A stretch of DNA of 64,000 bases from Phlebopus portentosus (GCA_037892935.1 JAYXKI010000002.1:2914001-2978000); one strand, 5' to 3'; numbered from the stretch's first letter, positions 43,822-54,882 are shown. Notes: generated by a model from the sequence alone, not told the origin. Program-made: numbers and translations.

Positions 43822-46800
43822 TTTTGGAGCCCACCGCGAGGGAGGTAAAAAGGTGTCGTTCCAACCGATCTCAGGCCCTTCCAAGGGCACGCGATACTCA
43901 CTAAGGCTGCAAAGAAGGGCGGAAAACAGTCAAACAGCCTCAGCCACAACCGCCGGCCAACCATACCATTATTCCACACTCTTTACAAGAGGCCGAACAG
44001 AAGAACCCCGTCCCACCGCACCCAGATCTCCGTCCGCGCCGAACCGTCGACGCGCGTCCATCGCCGCAGACGACCCACCCACCCGGCGTCCCAGAAGAGC
44101 ATCTATCACTCCTTTTACACGTAACCCACCGCCCGGCGAAAGCGCAAGCACCGCCGCCGCACACCCTATATCGCCTATAATTCCCCCTCGTTTCATCCAC
44201 GTTCCTAAAGACCTCCGCGAATCCGAAATTCGCCCCAGTACTCACGTTCGTGTCCCCGGCGGCATCGAGGACCTGTCAATATCCCTCCAGGAACCTCCAG
44301 CCACCAGCCCCATCGAAACCGACCTCTTCTCCGACATAGACAACCCCCCAGATCTCCACCGCCGCACCGGCCTACAGTTATACTCCGCCGCAGAAGAACA
44401 GGAGGACGACGACCTTTACGTCCCCGACTCCCTCGTACACGGCCACGCAATCACCCCCGACTCTCCACTATCCCCCGTCGAAGAAGAGCGATCGGCGAGG
44501 CTCTCCCCACCCCCCCCTCTTACGCCGCCGACACCAGCTCAGAGGCCGCGGCTCTCCCCAATTGACAACGCCCAACCACCCACCCCCAGTACACCTCCTA
44601 AGACGGCCTCGATACCAACAATGACCAGCACCCATACCGGCATTCCCGCCGCGCCCCCCGCAGCCTCAGGATCGACCCCGCCCCCCCCCCCCCCAACAGC
44701 CGTCCCCCGCCGCACCAGCCTATGCCGCACCAGCACCAACCCCCGCGGGCGCCTTTCCCCCTCTCCCAGACCTCAGTGACCCAGATACCCATCCATTAAG
44801 TGGTCCCAACCCACCAGTGCCAGGAGCTACAATGCCCTACCCGGGAGACCGCCGTGCGCCGAAGTTCAACGCCTCCGGCGACCCCGCGGAAATCCCCATC
44901 TTCTTTAACAGAGTCCGGCTATTTGGACGAAGCGCCGGCCTAACAGATGCACAAATGATCGCTTGGGCAAGATGCTACGCCGACGCTAAAGACGATCAGC
45001 TATGGTGCAAAAGGCCCGAAACGAGAGGAAACGACTTTATGGCATTCAAAGACGCTATCCTAAAGTACTACCCAAACGCTACGACCCAGTACACACTCGG
45101 CGACCTCCACAACCTTATTAACATAAGCCGCAACCAAATTATGCTGAACACCGCCGCCCTCGGCGAATACCATAGGAACTTTATCACCGTCTCCTCGTAT
45201 CTTATCGACGCCGGCATGCTATCAGAGTTCGAACAGAAGCGTATGTTCAGAGAAGGCCTCCACCCGACGCTAAACAGAGAGCTGGATCTTAATTTGCGGT
45301 TTGTCAAGCACGACCACCCTACCGGCGTGCCCTGGGACATCGACACAGTTGTAAGAGAACTAGAACGCATCCTAACCGGCGGCCGCCTCACAACCGCCGA
45401 CCAACCACTGATGTATGCGGCGACAGCGGCCATGCCCACCTATACACAAGTTACGACGTACACGCCGCCGCCGCAGCCCGGTGCTCCGGCCTACGGAGTC
45501 ATCAACCAACCCCAGGTTAAGCAAGAAGAACCGTGGGTGTCCCTCCTAATCCAGGAAATGCGCGCCCTCCGTGAAGCCACCGAGAAGTCAAACCGCCGCG
45601 CTCCGCCGCCAACCGCAGGAGCCCTGCCGCAGCCCCGACAAGCCAGATTTAACGGAAAATGCGCCGTATGCGCCAGTGTAACGCACTCTACCCGCGACTG
45701 TCCCACCAAGATCTCCCTGATCCAGAGGGGAATCATGCTCGCCGACGCCAAAGGGTACTTGTACCCCTCCAATGGCCGACTTCCTCAGGGAGAACCGGGG
45801 ATGTCAGTACTGGACAGGATTAATAAGCTCTTCATAGAGAACCCAAACTACGCACCAGTTGGCGTCCAGCTCCCCATTCAGCCCGTATCCGACACGCCGC
45901 CGAGGATCGCTCCACCGAGGCAGGATCCCACATATCAGGGACAACCGCCGACTCAACAATCCATGTATCAGTCACACCCTCCGTCACAGGAATCTATGTA
46001 CCAGGGCCTCAACCGGGCACCGCCTCCCTTAGCCTACAATACAAATCCGCCGAACGGCCTGCCGCCGCGAATCCAGGAATCGAACTACTTCGAGGCTATC
46101 ACCCCAGAAGACCCCCCAGACGACGATGCCTGCGACGGAGTCGCGCTCCTTTTTGAACAAGAAGAATCCCCCGAACAACCGCAGAATGCCTTCGCCGCCG
46201 CCGGAAGACGGCCAGGCCCCAGAGAAGTTTTCGACGGAATCGAAATCCCCACCAGAAAGCCGCCTCGAGACCCCAACCCGAAATGGGGAGATAACAGCAA
46301 GAAGGGGAAACCACCCGGACAACGCCCGGCCCCGCCGCCGACGCCCTCGGCGCCGCACAGGGACGACGCGGCGGATCCGAAGCCGCAATACCGAACCACC
46401 GTACCAGCATACGATGACGCCGCGGTATCGAACGTTTTCGACAAGATTCTGGACTCGGAAGTCACCCTGCTGATCCGAAGCCTGCTCGCCGCCTCTCCCG
46501 AAATCAGAAAGAAGTGTAAAGAATTTGTCATGGGGCGCCGAGAACTAATTAGGGAAAATCCTGATCACGAGATGGCAATGTACGCCTCGATCCCGAGGCC
46601 CACCTCGCCGGTTAACTTCGGCGACGAAGATCCTTCCGTCGCCCCGCCGAACATTCCCCTCCGCGAAATCGAGGTCTGGCTCGATGATAAATTCGAAGTA
46701 AAAGCTTTGCTCGACTCGGGGTCGACATTTATCGCCGTGCCAAAAGAGGTATGGAAGGACCTCGGGTCCCCGACGATAATGAGCCAAGCAATCACAGTAG

Positions 46801-47084
46801 AAACCGCCGACAGACAAACCTCACGCTCGGCGGGACTCATCCCTCGCGTCAGACTCACCATAGGCGCCTTCTCTATTGTTGTCCAAGTCCAGGTCGTCGA
46901 AAAGGCCCCCTTTCAGTTACTATTAGGCCGCCCGTTTTTCGTACACACTAGGGCGCAGGTCATAGACGAGGCCGACGGCGAACAGACGCTATACCTTACT
47001 CATCCCGATACGAACGAAACCATGTCGATCCCGACGATTCAGCGCGGCGCCGGGACAGAAAAACAGCGCCCCCCTAGACAATGA
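43763..47084 (+). pseudogene. Element C gag-protease, split by a frame change at a C14 run
   Basis: N-terminal frame (43763-44779) is basic then Pro/Ser/Thr-rich, contains KGTRYSLRLQRRAE, and runs back through the PBS into the LTR without an ATG. At the C14 run (44691-44704) the reading must move to the frame of 44817-47084; one C fewer would join them. The second part has the capsid-like region (DAQMIAWARCYADAKDDQLW; LGEYHRNFITVSSYLIDAGM), zinc knuckle CAVCASVTHSTRDC (~residue 282 from 44817), Pro/Gln-rich linker, and retropepsin VKALLDSGSTFIAV (~residue 632) with QLLLGRPFFV. The run change may be a true mutation, a slippage site or a base-calling error. gag ends in ATGA, overlapping the pol ATG. 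Confidence 0.8.
43825..43841 (+). other. Primer-binding site of element C
   Basis: TGGAGCCCACCGCGAGG, 3 nt after the LTR; the same site as in element B with one difference. Confidence 0.75.
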
Positions 47085-50000
47085 CGTCCCAGCGGCGTCC
47101 GCCGGAACATATGCGGCGTATACCCCCAACCATACCCGACGCATATGTGCTCCATCACGGCCCGGCGACTGTAAATATCGCCTTCAATCCCCGCACCATA
47201 GATATCTCCACCTCATTTTCTGATCGATCCGCCGAAAAGGGTTTCACAGCCCAGAACAAAGCCCAAAAACACCCAGCCTTCTTCATTAACTCTATTTTCG
47301 ATGATGAATCACTCCCCGTACGCAACCGAATACCCCGCTCCAACAGCACTCTTAATACCACGGCCGCTCAACCGGCTGGGCACGCCTACAAGTACAAAAA
47401 GGTCGCCCAACGAACCAAACCTATATCGGCGACCCTTCCAGAGGACTACCGCATCATACGCAAATCACACCCGCAGCCGCTCACAGATCTACCGAAGCTC
47501 CCTATCGATCCGCCGGAGTTCATTCCAGGACGCCGCTTTACACAAGGGCGCTTCGACGCCCTAGACATCGACCCAACTGGCTTCCTCAGTGAGGAAGAAA
47601 AGAACCTCGCCTACTGGACCCTTCTACAACATGAAGACGGCCTAGCTTGGGACGAAACAGAAAAGGGCTCCCTCGACTATCAATACTTCGCGCCGGTTCT
47701 AATTCCTACTGTCGACCATACGCCGTGGGTAATGAAAAACATCCCTATTCCGCCGGGGATCTTCAACGAAGTGGTTCGCATAATCAAAGACAAAATTAAC
47801 TCCGGCGTCTACGAGCCGTCCAATTCCTCTTACCGCTCCCGATGGTTCTGCGTCGTTAAAAAGGATGGAAAATCCCTTCGACTTGTACACGACCTCCAGC
47901 CACTCAACAAAGTCTCCATACGCGACCCCTCCGTCCCTTACCCCACAGAACACATCGCCGAGACCTTCGGCGGCCATGCCTGCTACACCACACTCGATCT
48001 ATTCGTCGCCTTCGACCAGAGAAAGCTCGACGTACGATCCCGCGACCTCACAACATTCCAAACACCTCTCGGCGCGTTTCGCCTCACGTCGATTCCTATG
48101 GGATACACCAACTCGCAACAAATTATGCACGCCGACGTCACCTTCGTACTCAAAGATGAGATACCCCACGTCTGTATCCCATACATCGACGATATTCCTG
48201 TAAAAGGGCCTAAATCCCGATACGAGCTCGCCGCCGGAAACTACGAAACCATTCCGGGAAACCCGAACATCCGCCGCTTCATCTGGGAACATCTCAACGA
48301 CGTCAACCGCGTCCTCCAACGCCTCAAAGTAGTCGGCGCCACTGTCTCGGGTAAGAAACTCATCATCGCCGCACCAGAAGCAGTCATTGTAGGACACACC
48401 TGTAATTACGCCGGCCGAGTCCCAGACGCATCCAGGGTCAAGGCGATAATGGATTGGCCGCCGCCGCGGGATGTCCACGATGTTCGGGCATTCTTAGGTA
48501 CGGCCGGCGTCCTTAGACACTTCGTGAAGAACTACGCCAGACTATCCGCCGGTCTCAACAAACTACTCTGCAAAGACCAGCCCTTCCTATTCGACGAAGA
48601 CGCCCGCCGATCTATGGATCTACTAAAACACGCCGTAGCATCCTCCGGCGCCATTCGTTCTATTGACTACGAGTCAGGACAACCTGTTCATTTCTGTGTA
48701 GACTCCTCCGTTCATGGCTACGGCGCCATCTTGTTACAGCTCGGCGAAAACGGCGAAAGGGTCCCATCCCGTTTCATGTCCGGAACTTGGAACAACAGAG
48801 AACGAAACTACTCCCAGGCGAAGCTAGAACTCTTCGGCCTCTTCAGAGCTCTATATGAGGCGCGCATATACCTCGTTGGCATCGATCACTTTTTCGTCGA
48901 AGTCGACGCCAGCTATATTAAAGGCATGATTAACAACCCAGACCTCCAACCCAACGCCACTATCAATAGATGGATCGCCGGCATCTTACTTTTCAATTTC
49001 ACGATCATTCATACGCCGGCGCCCAAACACCTCGGCCCAGACGGCCTATCGCGCCGCGGCGCCGCACAAACCGATCCGCCGCGAGACGAAGGCTTCGAAG
49101 AATGGATCGACCATCAATACTCCTTCCTAAACCAAGACCTTTCCGACACGGCCTATACCCCAAACAGCGAACCCGTACAACTCCCCGATCACAAAGCCTC
49201 ACAAAAAGGATTCAAAGACCTCGATTGTATCAAGAAATTTCTCGCCGCCCCATCCCGCCCCGCCGATTTTTCAGACGCCCAATTCAAACAGTTCGTACGC
49301 CGAGCCACTCGTTTCTTCCTACAGCACGGTGAACTCTACAGAAAGAACGACAAAGGTCACGCCGCACTCGTTATTCCGCCGGAACGCCGAATTTCCATTA
49401 TCAGAACTGCCCACGACGAACTCGGCCACAAAGGCTTCTTCTCTGTCAGAACAACGATTCAAGACCGATTCTGGTGGCCAGGAATGCATCAGGACATCAA
49501 ATGGTATATCAGAACCTGCCACCAATGCCAAACGAGGCAGTTTACGAAAATATATACCACGCCGCAAAGCCCGACGCCCACGCCGCTATTCTCCAGGGTG
49601 CATATAGACGTCATGTTAATGCCGCCCTCCGGCGGATTCAAGTATATCGTTCAGGCCCGAGACTCCCTCACCGGATACCCCGAATTCCGAACGCTGCACA
49701 AAGACAACGCCGCCTCGATAGCACGCTTCGTTTTTGAAGATATCTTGTCAAGATGGGGACGAGTCGAGGAGATCGTAACCGACAACGGCGCCTCATTCTC
49801 CAAGGACCTACCCCGCCTTCTCGCCAAATACAATGTCCAGCACATTCGAATCTCGCCGTACAACTCAAGAGCCAACGGAATCATTGAGCGGCGACACCGG
49901 GACCTTAGAGAAACCCTAATGAAGCTCGCCGACGCAAGCCCAGACAAGTGGTCCCAGCATATATACCACGCCATTTGGGCCGAACGAATCACGATTCAAC

Positions 50001-50566
50001 GCCGCACAGGCTATAGCCCATACTTTATGGCCCACGGCGTCGAACCAGTACTCCCCTTCGACCTCGCCGAACAGACGTACATCTCGCCGGCGGTCACCTC
50101 CAAGATGTCCGACGCACAACTCATCGCGGCGAGAGCAAGGGCACTCCAGAAACGTCCCGAGGACCTCCAACGAGTCAAGGAATCCGTCATCCAGGGGCGT
50201 TTCAAATCCATACAGGACTTCGAGAAAACCCACGCCGCAACAATTAAAGATTACAATTTCGCCCCCGGCTCACTTGTGCTGGTCCGGAACTCCCAGATCG
50301 AAAACGAGCTGAACAGGAAGACAAAGCCAAAGTACCTAGGGCCCATGATTGTCGTGCGGCGAACCAAAGGAGGATCCTACGTTCTCGCCGAAGCAAACGG
50401 CGCCATTTCAGCACTTCGTTACGCAGCATTCAGAGTTATCCCCTACCACGCACGCACTCGAATCATCGACTCAGTCGAAGACCTCACTCAGAAATCCACG
50501 CCGGAACTCGACAACCTAGCACAAGAGACCGCGGCGGATGACCTAGACGCCGAATCCAACTTATGA
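47081..50566 (+). CDS. Element C pol: reverse transcriptase, RNase H, integrase
   Basis: 1161 aa, intact, ATG overlapping the gag TGA (ATGA), suggesting termination-reinitiation. RT: SNSSYRSRWFCVVKKDGKSL, CYTTLDLFVAFDQRKLD, YIDD (residues 368-371). RNase H around CVDSSVHGYGAILLQ (Asp ~540) and LFVEVD-like/YIKGMINNPDLQ. Integrase: HDELGHKGFF, CHQCQ, then Asp ~843 (HIDVMLMP), Asp ~900 (IVTDNG) and Glu ~936 (GIIERRH), 35 residues apart; the tail has LNRKTKPKYLGPMIVVRR and no chromodomain. All catalytic residues are present, so this copy could supply enzymes in trans. The apparent ORF starting at 50563 (ATGA again) is not supported. Confidence 0.93.
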   Translation: MTSQRRPPEHMRRIPPTIPDAYVLHHGPATVNIAFNPRTIDISTSFSDRSAEKGFTAQNKAQKHPAFFINSIFDDESLPVRNRIPRSNSTLNTTAAQPAGHAYKYKKVAQRTKPISATLPEDYRIIRKSHPQPLTDLPKLPIDPPEFIPGRRFTQGRFDALDIDPTGFLSEEEKNLAYWTLLQHEDGLAWDETEKGSLDYQYFAPVLIPTVDHTPWVMKNIPIPPGIFNEVVRIIKDKINSGVYEPSNSSYRSRWFCVVKKDGKSLRLVHDLQPLNKVSIRDPSVPYPTEHIAETFGGHACYTTLDLFVAFDQRKLDVRSRDLTTFQTPLGAFRLTSIPMGYTNSQQIMHADVTFVLKDEIPHVCIPYIDDIPVKGPKSRYELAAGNYETIPGNPNIRRFIWEHLNDVNRVLQRLKVVGATVSGKKLIIAAPEAVIVGHTCNYAGRVPDASRVKAIMDWPPPRDVHDVRAFLGTAGVLRHFVKNYARLSAGLNKLLCKDQPFLFDEDARRSMDLLKHAVASSGAIRSIDYESGQPVHFCVDSSVHGYGAILLQLGENGERVPSRFMSGTWNNRERNYSQAKLELFGLFRALYEARIYLVGIDHFFVEVDASYIKGMINNPDLQPNATINRWIAGILLFNFTIIHTPAPKHLGPDGLSRRGAAQTDPPRDEGFEEWIDHQYSFLNQDLSDTAYTPNSEPVQLPDHKASQKGFKDLDCIKKFLAAPSRPADFSDAQFKQFVRRATRFFLQHGELYRKNDKGHAALVIPPERRISIIRTAHDELGHKGFFSVRTTIQDRFWWPGMHQDIKWYIRTCHQCQTRQFTKIYTTPQSPTPTPLFSRVHIDVMLMPPSGGFKYIVQARDSLTGYPEFRTLHKDNAASIARFVFEDILSRWGRVEEIVTDNGASFSKDLPRLLAKYNVQHIRISPYNSRANGIIERRHRDLRETLMKLADASPDKWSQHIYHAIWAERITIQRRTGYSPYFMAHGVEPVLPFDLAEQTYISPAVTSKMSDAQLIAARARALQKRPEDLQRVKESVIQGRFKSIQDFEKTHAATIKDYNFAPGSLVLVRNSQIENELNRKTKPKYLGPMIVVRRTKGGSYVLAEANGAISALRYAAFRVIPYHARTRIIDSVEDLTQKSTPELDNLAQETAADDLDAESNL

Positions 50567-51018
50567 AGATCCGCCGAAGCCTCATAATCACCCTCTCCCT
50601 TATATACACATTCCCTAAGTCACCTATTCGGACCCGCCGCTATCTTCACTCTCTCCAATCATCACCCAAACGACTGCGGCGAGACGCCGAGTCACCCCCT
50701 CCCACATTTTCACCTTACTCAAGTCATTCTTTCGGCCCCGGCGCTATTTTTAGGGCGCCTATCCTCCCTATTTCACTCCAGCCCATCTCAATCTTACATT
50801 CCCTGATCTCACAAAGAACCATCCTCACAAGAAAAACATTCGGCTTGTTATTACAAGCCACTATAGTACACAAGAAAAAGAAAAATACAATATTTTTGTA
50901 CTTTTATATTTTTCCTATTTTTTTTAATATTTTTTTCGGCCCAAGGGCGCTTCATGGTCGCCGAAGACCGCGAGCCGACGCCGTTTGCGTCGTTTGGCTC
51001 GCCGCCTATCCACGGCGT
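50567..51018. other. Convergent spacer of element C with T-rich tract
   Basis: 452 bp between pol and the antisense gene, with A/T-rich runs at 50870-50940 (AAGAAAAAGAAAAATAC...TTTTTTTTAATATTTTTTTC), plausible 3'-end signals for both converging transcripts. Nearly the same length as the equivalent spacer in element B (445 bp). Confidence 0.5.
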
Positions 51019-52671
51019 TCACCCTGGGCCTTTTCCTCCACCCCCCCACCCGCACTCTCTCCCCGCCAACGTCGACTCCATCCCCTCCAGCTGCCGGCGG
51101 AGAGCGAGGACCTCCTGCTGCGCCAGGAAGGTCACGTCCGACTCCAAGATATCGCACCGGTGGTGCGATACCCGGCACGCCTGGCACAGGAGCGCCGGCG
51201 GGCGCCTCGTGCACACCTCCCCACGCCCGATGCACCGCTCGCACCCCGGCGACACGAACTCGAGGAGGCGGCGGCTCTGACCCCTGGGGAGCCGCCCGAC
51301 CCTCTCGAACTCCCAACCCCCCTCCTCCCTCTGAATATTATAGTCAGAGAGTGTCACGAACAAAATTCAAGACAGCACTCACCGCCCCGTCCCGTCTTCC
51401 TGTCGCCTCCTCTTTCGCCCTGCCCCCACCCGAGGCCGCCGTTCCCGGCGCTCTTGCTCGTTTCGCCGGCGGCTCGACCACCGGCTCACGTACGCGCTTC
51501 GGAAGGGGAGGCACCTAGAAACGAAACATGTCAGTGAAGAATAAGATCCAGGACATAAAACACACATCGACATATACCTCCTTTCCTCTCGACCTTTTCG
51601 CTCGCGTTGACCCCTCATCAGACTCAACCTCAAGAGTAATGGTCTTTCCCGTGACCGTCCCCGAGCGTCCCCCTCGCGTCACTCGACCACTCTCCCCTTG
51701 AGCGTCTCGCTGGACGAACCCGCCACCTCAAGACCAGGGATCGACGACCCAGGAAGAGTAATCGTCTTTCCCGTCGCCGGCCTGGCCGCGGGACGCGCCT
51801 GCACCTTCGCTTTGGTGCTCGTTTTAGGCGCCGCGACCTAAGAAGATATTATCAGAGACAGTAAAAAACAAGATTCAAGACAACGACTTACCAGGTTCCC
51901 CGCCTCATCGCGCCCTGAGGACCTACAGAAGGCCTCAACGACCTCCGGGCCCCCAACTCGCAGGGTGGCGAGCGTCTTGAGGAAGGAGGCTTTCGCCTCC
52001 TCGGCCACCTTCGCCGCGCTCCGCTTCGCCTCCTCACGAGCCTCCTCCTCCCGGCGCTCGGCCAGCCTCTCCGCGACGCGTCGGAGGCGATTCACCTCCG
52101 ACTGGGCGGCCTTGTCCAACGCCTCGGTGGCGTCCTTAGCCTCCCCGGCGGCCATCCGCACCACCGTCGCCCGGTTCACCAACCACCTCCCCGCGCAATA
52201 ATATTCGGGCTTTTCAGCCCTCGCGTCGTCGGATAGCGCGGGGAAGCGCTCCCCAAGCCCCTTCTGAAAAAGTAAACCAGATCGTCAGCTCACACGGTTA
52301 TTATCAAGGGAACGCAAATTTACCAAGAGCCCATCGAGCTCATCGGCAGCGGGCCCCTCATCGTTTCGGGCCCGCTCGATCCACCCCCTCACCGCCGTAA
52401 TGGCCGCCCACACGGCCGCATCCAGTTCTCCCCCCCCCCCCCCCCCCCCCCCCTCCCCACCCTCCTCCTCCGTCTCCCCCTGCGACTCCGGCGGGACCTC
52501 TTGCCCGCTGGGGGCCCGCGACATCCCGCCCGCGGCAGGAGCCCCCGTCGCCGCCCCGGCGTCCACCTCCATCTGGTCGGAGGGAGCCTCCGACCCCTCC
52601 CTGCTGTTGTTGCTGCTGCTGTCGCTGTCGCTGCCGCTGCTGCTGCTGACGCTGAGAATCGTCGGCGCCAT
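51019..52671 (-). pseudogene. Antisense Zn(II)2Cys6-type zinc-cluster gene of element C, one base short
   Basis: Five exons on the minus strand: 52671-52324, 52263-51892, 51837-51578, 51514-51383, 51330-51019; introns 60, 54, 63 and 52 nt, all GT-AG. Exon 1: Ser/Asp-rich, then a Gly run encoded by G24 (52453-52430). Exon 2: long coiled coil (ALDKAAQSEVNRLRRVAERL, REEEAREEAKRSAAKVAEEA). Exon 3 carries TGKTITL twice; it is 260 nt, and a TGA follows a G4 run, whereas one more G would keep the frame. Exon 5 has CERC-x6-C-x8-CQAC-x6-C (51243-51154), Gal4-type spacing, then LAQQEVLALRRQLEGMESTL. Same position, direction and cluster type as in element B, although the rest of the protein is not alignable by eye. 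The base loss may be mutation or sequencing error. Confidence 0.78.
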
Positions 52672-53205
52672 GGTGGAAAGAGAAAAAGAGAAACGGGGAA
52701 CTCAGACACGAGTCCCCGTCGTCTATATCCTCGCCGCACCCAATTCAAACTCCGATTTCAGCCCTCCATACACGCGACCTCCCCGCCCCCTTTTTACCAA
52801 TCAATTACCAAATCCTCCCCACTGCTCCACCGCAATCTCCACTCAAATTCCACAAACCCCTCGGCGACTCTCCCCCCTCCAAAACTCGCCGGAACAATCC
52901 GCCGAACCCCGCCACAACACAGCCCCAACCTTCCAGACCCCTGCCAAGCTGGCCGATACAACATTCTACGCCGATCCCCACCGCCGATCATCAAATATCG
53001 CCGCACACCCTACCCTAGCCGTACCTACACCCATTAACAAATCCTCAACCTATATGCTACGACCTACACCGCCCTAGTTAACTACCTGGCATCCCCGACT
53101 GGTTCCCGGACCGCCAAAAGCCCGCCGAAGTGTATTTCCGATGTACCACTACCCCTGACTACAAGGCCATTGTATCCATATCTGGTACCAGATCAAGATC
53201 ATGAT
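52672..53205. promoter_or_regulatory. Divergent intergenic region of element C
   Basis: 534 bp between the start of the antisense zinc-cluster gene and the first ATG (53206) of the sense ORF, so it could hold a bidirectional promoter. C-rich; apparent ORFs across it are proline-rich low-complexity. No TATA box identified. Confidence 0.4.
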
Positions 53206-54758
53206 ATGACGACACCTTCCATGATTAACCATTTAAACTTTACTTCCGAACTCCCTTCTAAATCGAAGCTCGTCCCTCCGACGCCCCGCCTATACGAAAC
53301 TCCTTCGCCCAGGCCCCCTTCTATTCGAAGATCGCTTCGCCCTACGCCGCTACAGGCCACCATACCCGAACTACCGGCGAACCAGCCTCGCCGCGAGCCT
53401 CCCATCCCACTCACTCGTCCCGCCGACGACCCGCCTGTACGAAACTCCTTCGCCCAGGCCCCCTCCCATTCGAAGTTCGCTTCGCCCCACGCCGCTACAG
53501 GCCACCATACCCGAACTACCGGCGAACCAGCCCCGCCGCTAGCCTCCCATCCCACTTACTCGTCCCGCCGACAATCCGCCTACACGAAACACCTTCGCCT
53601 AGGCCCCCTTCCATTAGAACACTACTTCGGCTTTCGCCTATATTGGCCCCTACACTATAATACTGGCAACTTCACCTCGCCAAAAGCCGTCATACCTTCC
53701 GGCCAACCCGGAAAACACTCGCCGAAAATATATAAAGCGGTCGGCGAACTACTCACCGCCCCCAAAACATCTACCCTACAGATTACGAATACCATCGGCG
53801 CTCCTTACAACATGCCCCAGCTGGTTCCCAGCCTCGCCGAAGCGTTTCCATTCGCACCGGCGACACCACTACTCCAAGTCCCGCACCCAGTCCACTTCCC
53901 CCGCCATGCCCAACACCTTTTAGATTTCAACTTCGCCCAATTAATCACACTTCCCGGGCACCCCATGCTCCTCTACCCATGGCACCCTGATTACACCGCT
54001 CTACCAAATATTCTCATCGCCGCCCTTCGCAGTTTTCATCACCCCTGCCCCGACACGGCGACTCTAATCTTCCTGCTGTACATTTGGGCCTCGCCGGACG
54101 CCCAGCAACTCCTCTGTCAAGACCCACGCCTCTCCGGAGGAAACTGGGGATCATTTTGCGACCTCCTCGCCGACGCGTTTCCTGCGGCGATGCCGTTCCC
54201 CGCCAGACACGTCCCCGCGATGCTTCAGATCATCCCCGAACTCTTCGCCAGACACCATCTGACGCCTGCCAACAAAGTGACACTCGTTTGCCGCATCCGA
54301 GAAACGCTCCGCATCGGCGGCGCCCTCACTACGATCCCCATAATTCTCGGCGCGCCTATCGGCGATGGCGTACTACCCAATGCCCCCTCGCCATCCTCAG
54401 AGAAGGGCCTATTGCACTCGAAAACGCCGTCATTTACTCCGACGCCGCCTCAGACCTATCCCACAATGCCATAATCCAAGTCTTACGCCTCTTCGACGAG
54501 CGCGGCGACGATGATATACGCGACTGCGCCGCCAACGTCATCGCCATTATACTCCAAGCACAACAGTATTCGCTCTCAGCAATCGCAGCCGCCCAGGACA
54601 TCGAAGAGCACCTCGCCGAGCTTCGGGAATCCATTGAACATCACCCATACCTCAACAACGTACCTCAACAAGATGCGGCGGACAGAGCCAACCCTCCACC
54701 GCACACCGCCGCACCAATCCACGATCCGCCGATGATCGATCTCACAACCGAAGACTAA
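53206..54758 (+). pseudogene. Element C sense ORF downstream of pol, frameshifted; unknown function
   Basis: First frame 53206-54474, then the reading continues in another frame to TAA 54758. The N-terminal third is Pro/Arg-rich and built from a 145-bp DNA repeat (units from 53296, 53441 and 53586); as 145 is not a multiple of 3, the repeat is translated in three frames in turn without a stop. The middle looks folded (FGFRLYWPLHYNTGNF, ILIAALRSFHHPCPDTATLI, LPARHVP-like/MLQIIPELFARHHLTPANKV). Near 54360-54390 the frame must change to reach ALENAVIYSDAASDLSHNAI and helices (DCAANVIAIILQAQQYSLSA), ending PPMIDLTTED. No family recognised; element B lacks it. Confidence 0.6.
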
Positions 54759-54882
54759 TCCAGGAGCAAGTCACAGACATACCACCCAGTTACATCACAA
54801 CCCCCGCTCAACTTCGCCTAAATACCTCCCCTACACTACCCAGCATTTTTTTTAATCATTTTTTTACTTCGTCAGAAGGAGA

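Noticed and set aside
50563..51537. 324-codon ORF starting ATGA-coupled to C pol
   Set aside because: Its 3' half is the antisense of the zinc-cluster gene's exons, and the 5' half is AT-rich low-complexity; convergent spacer is the better reading.
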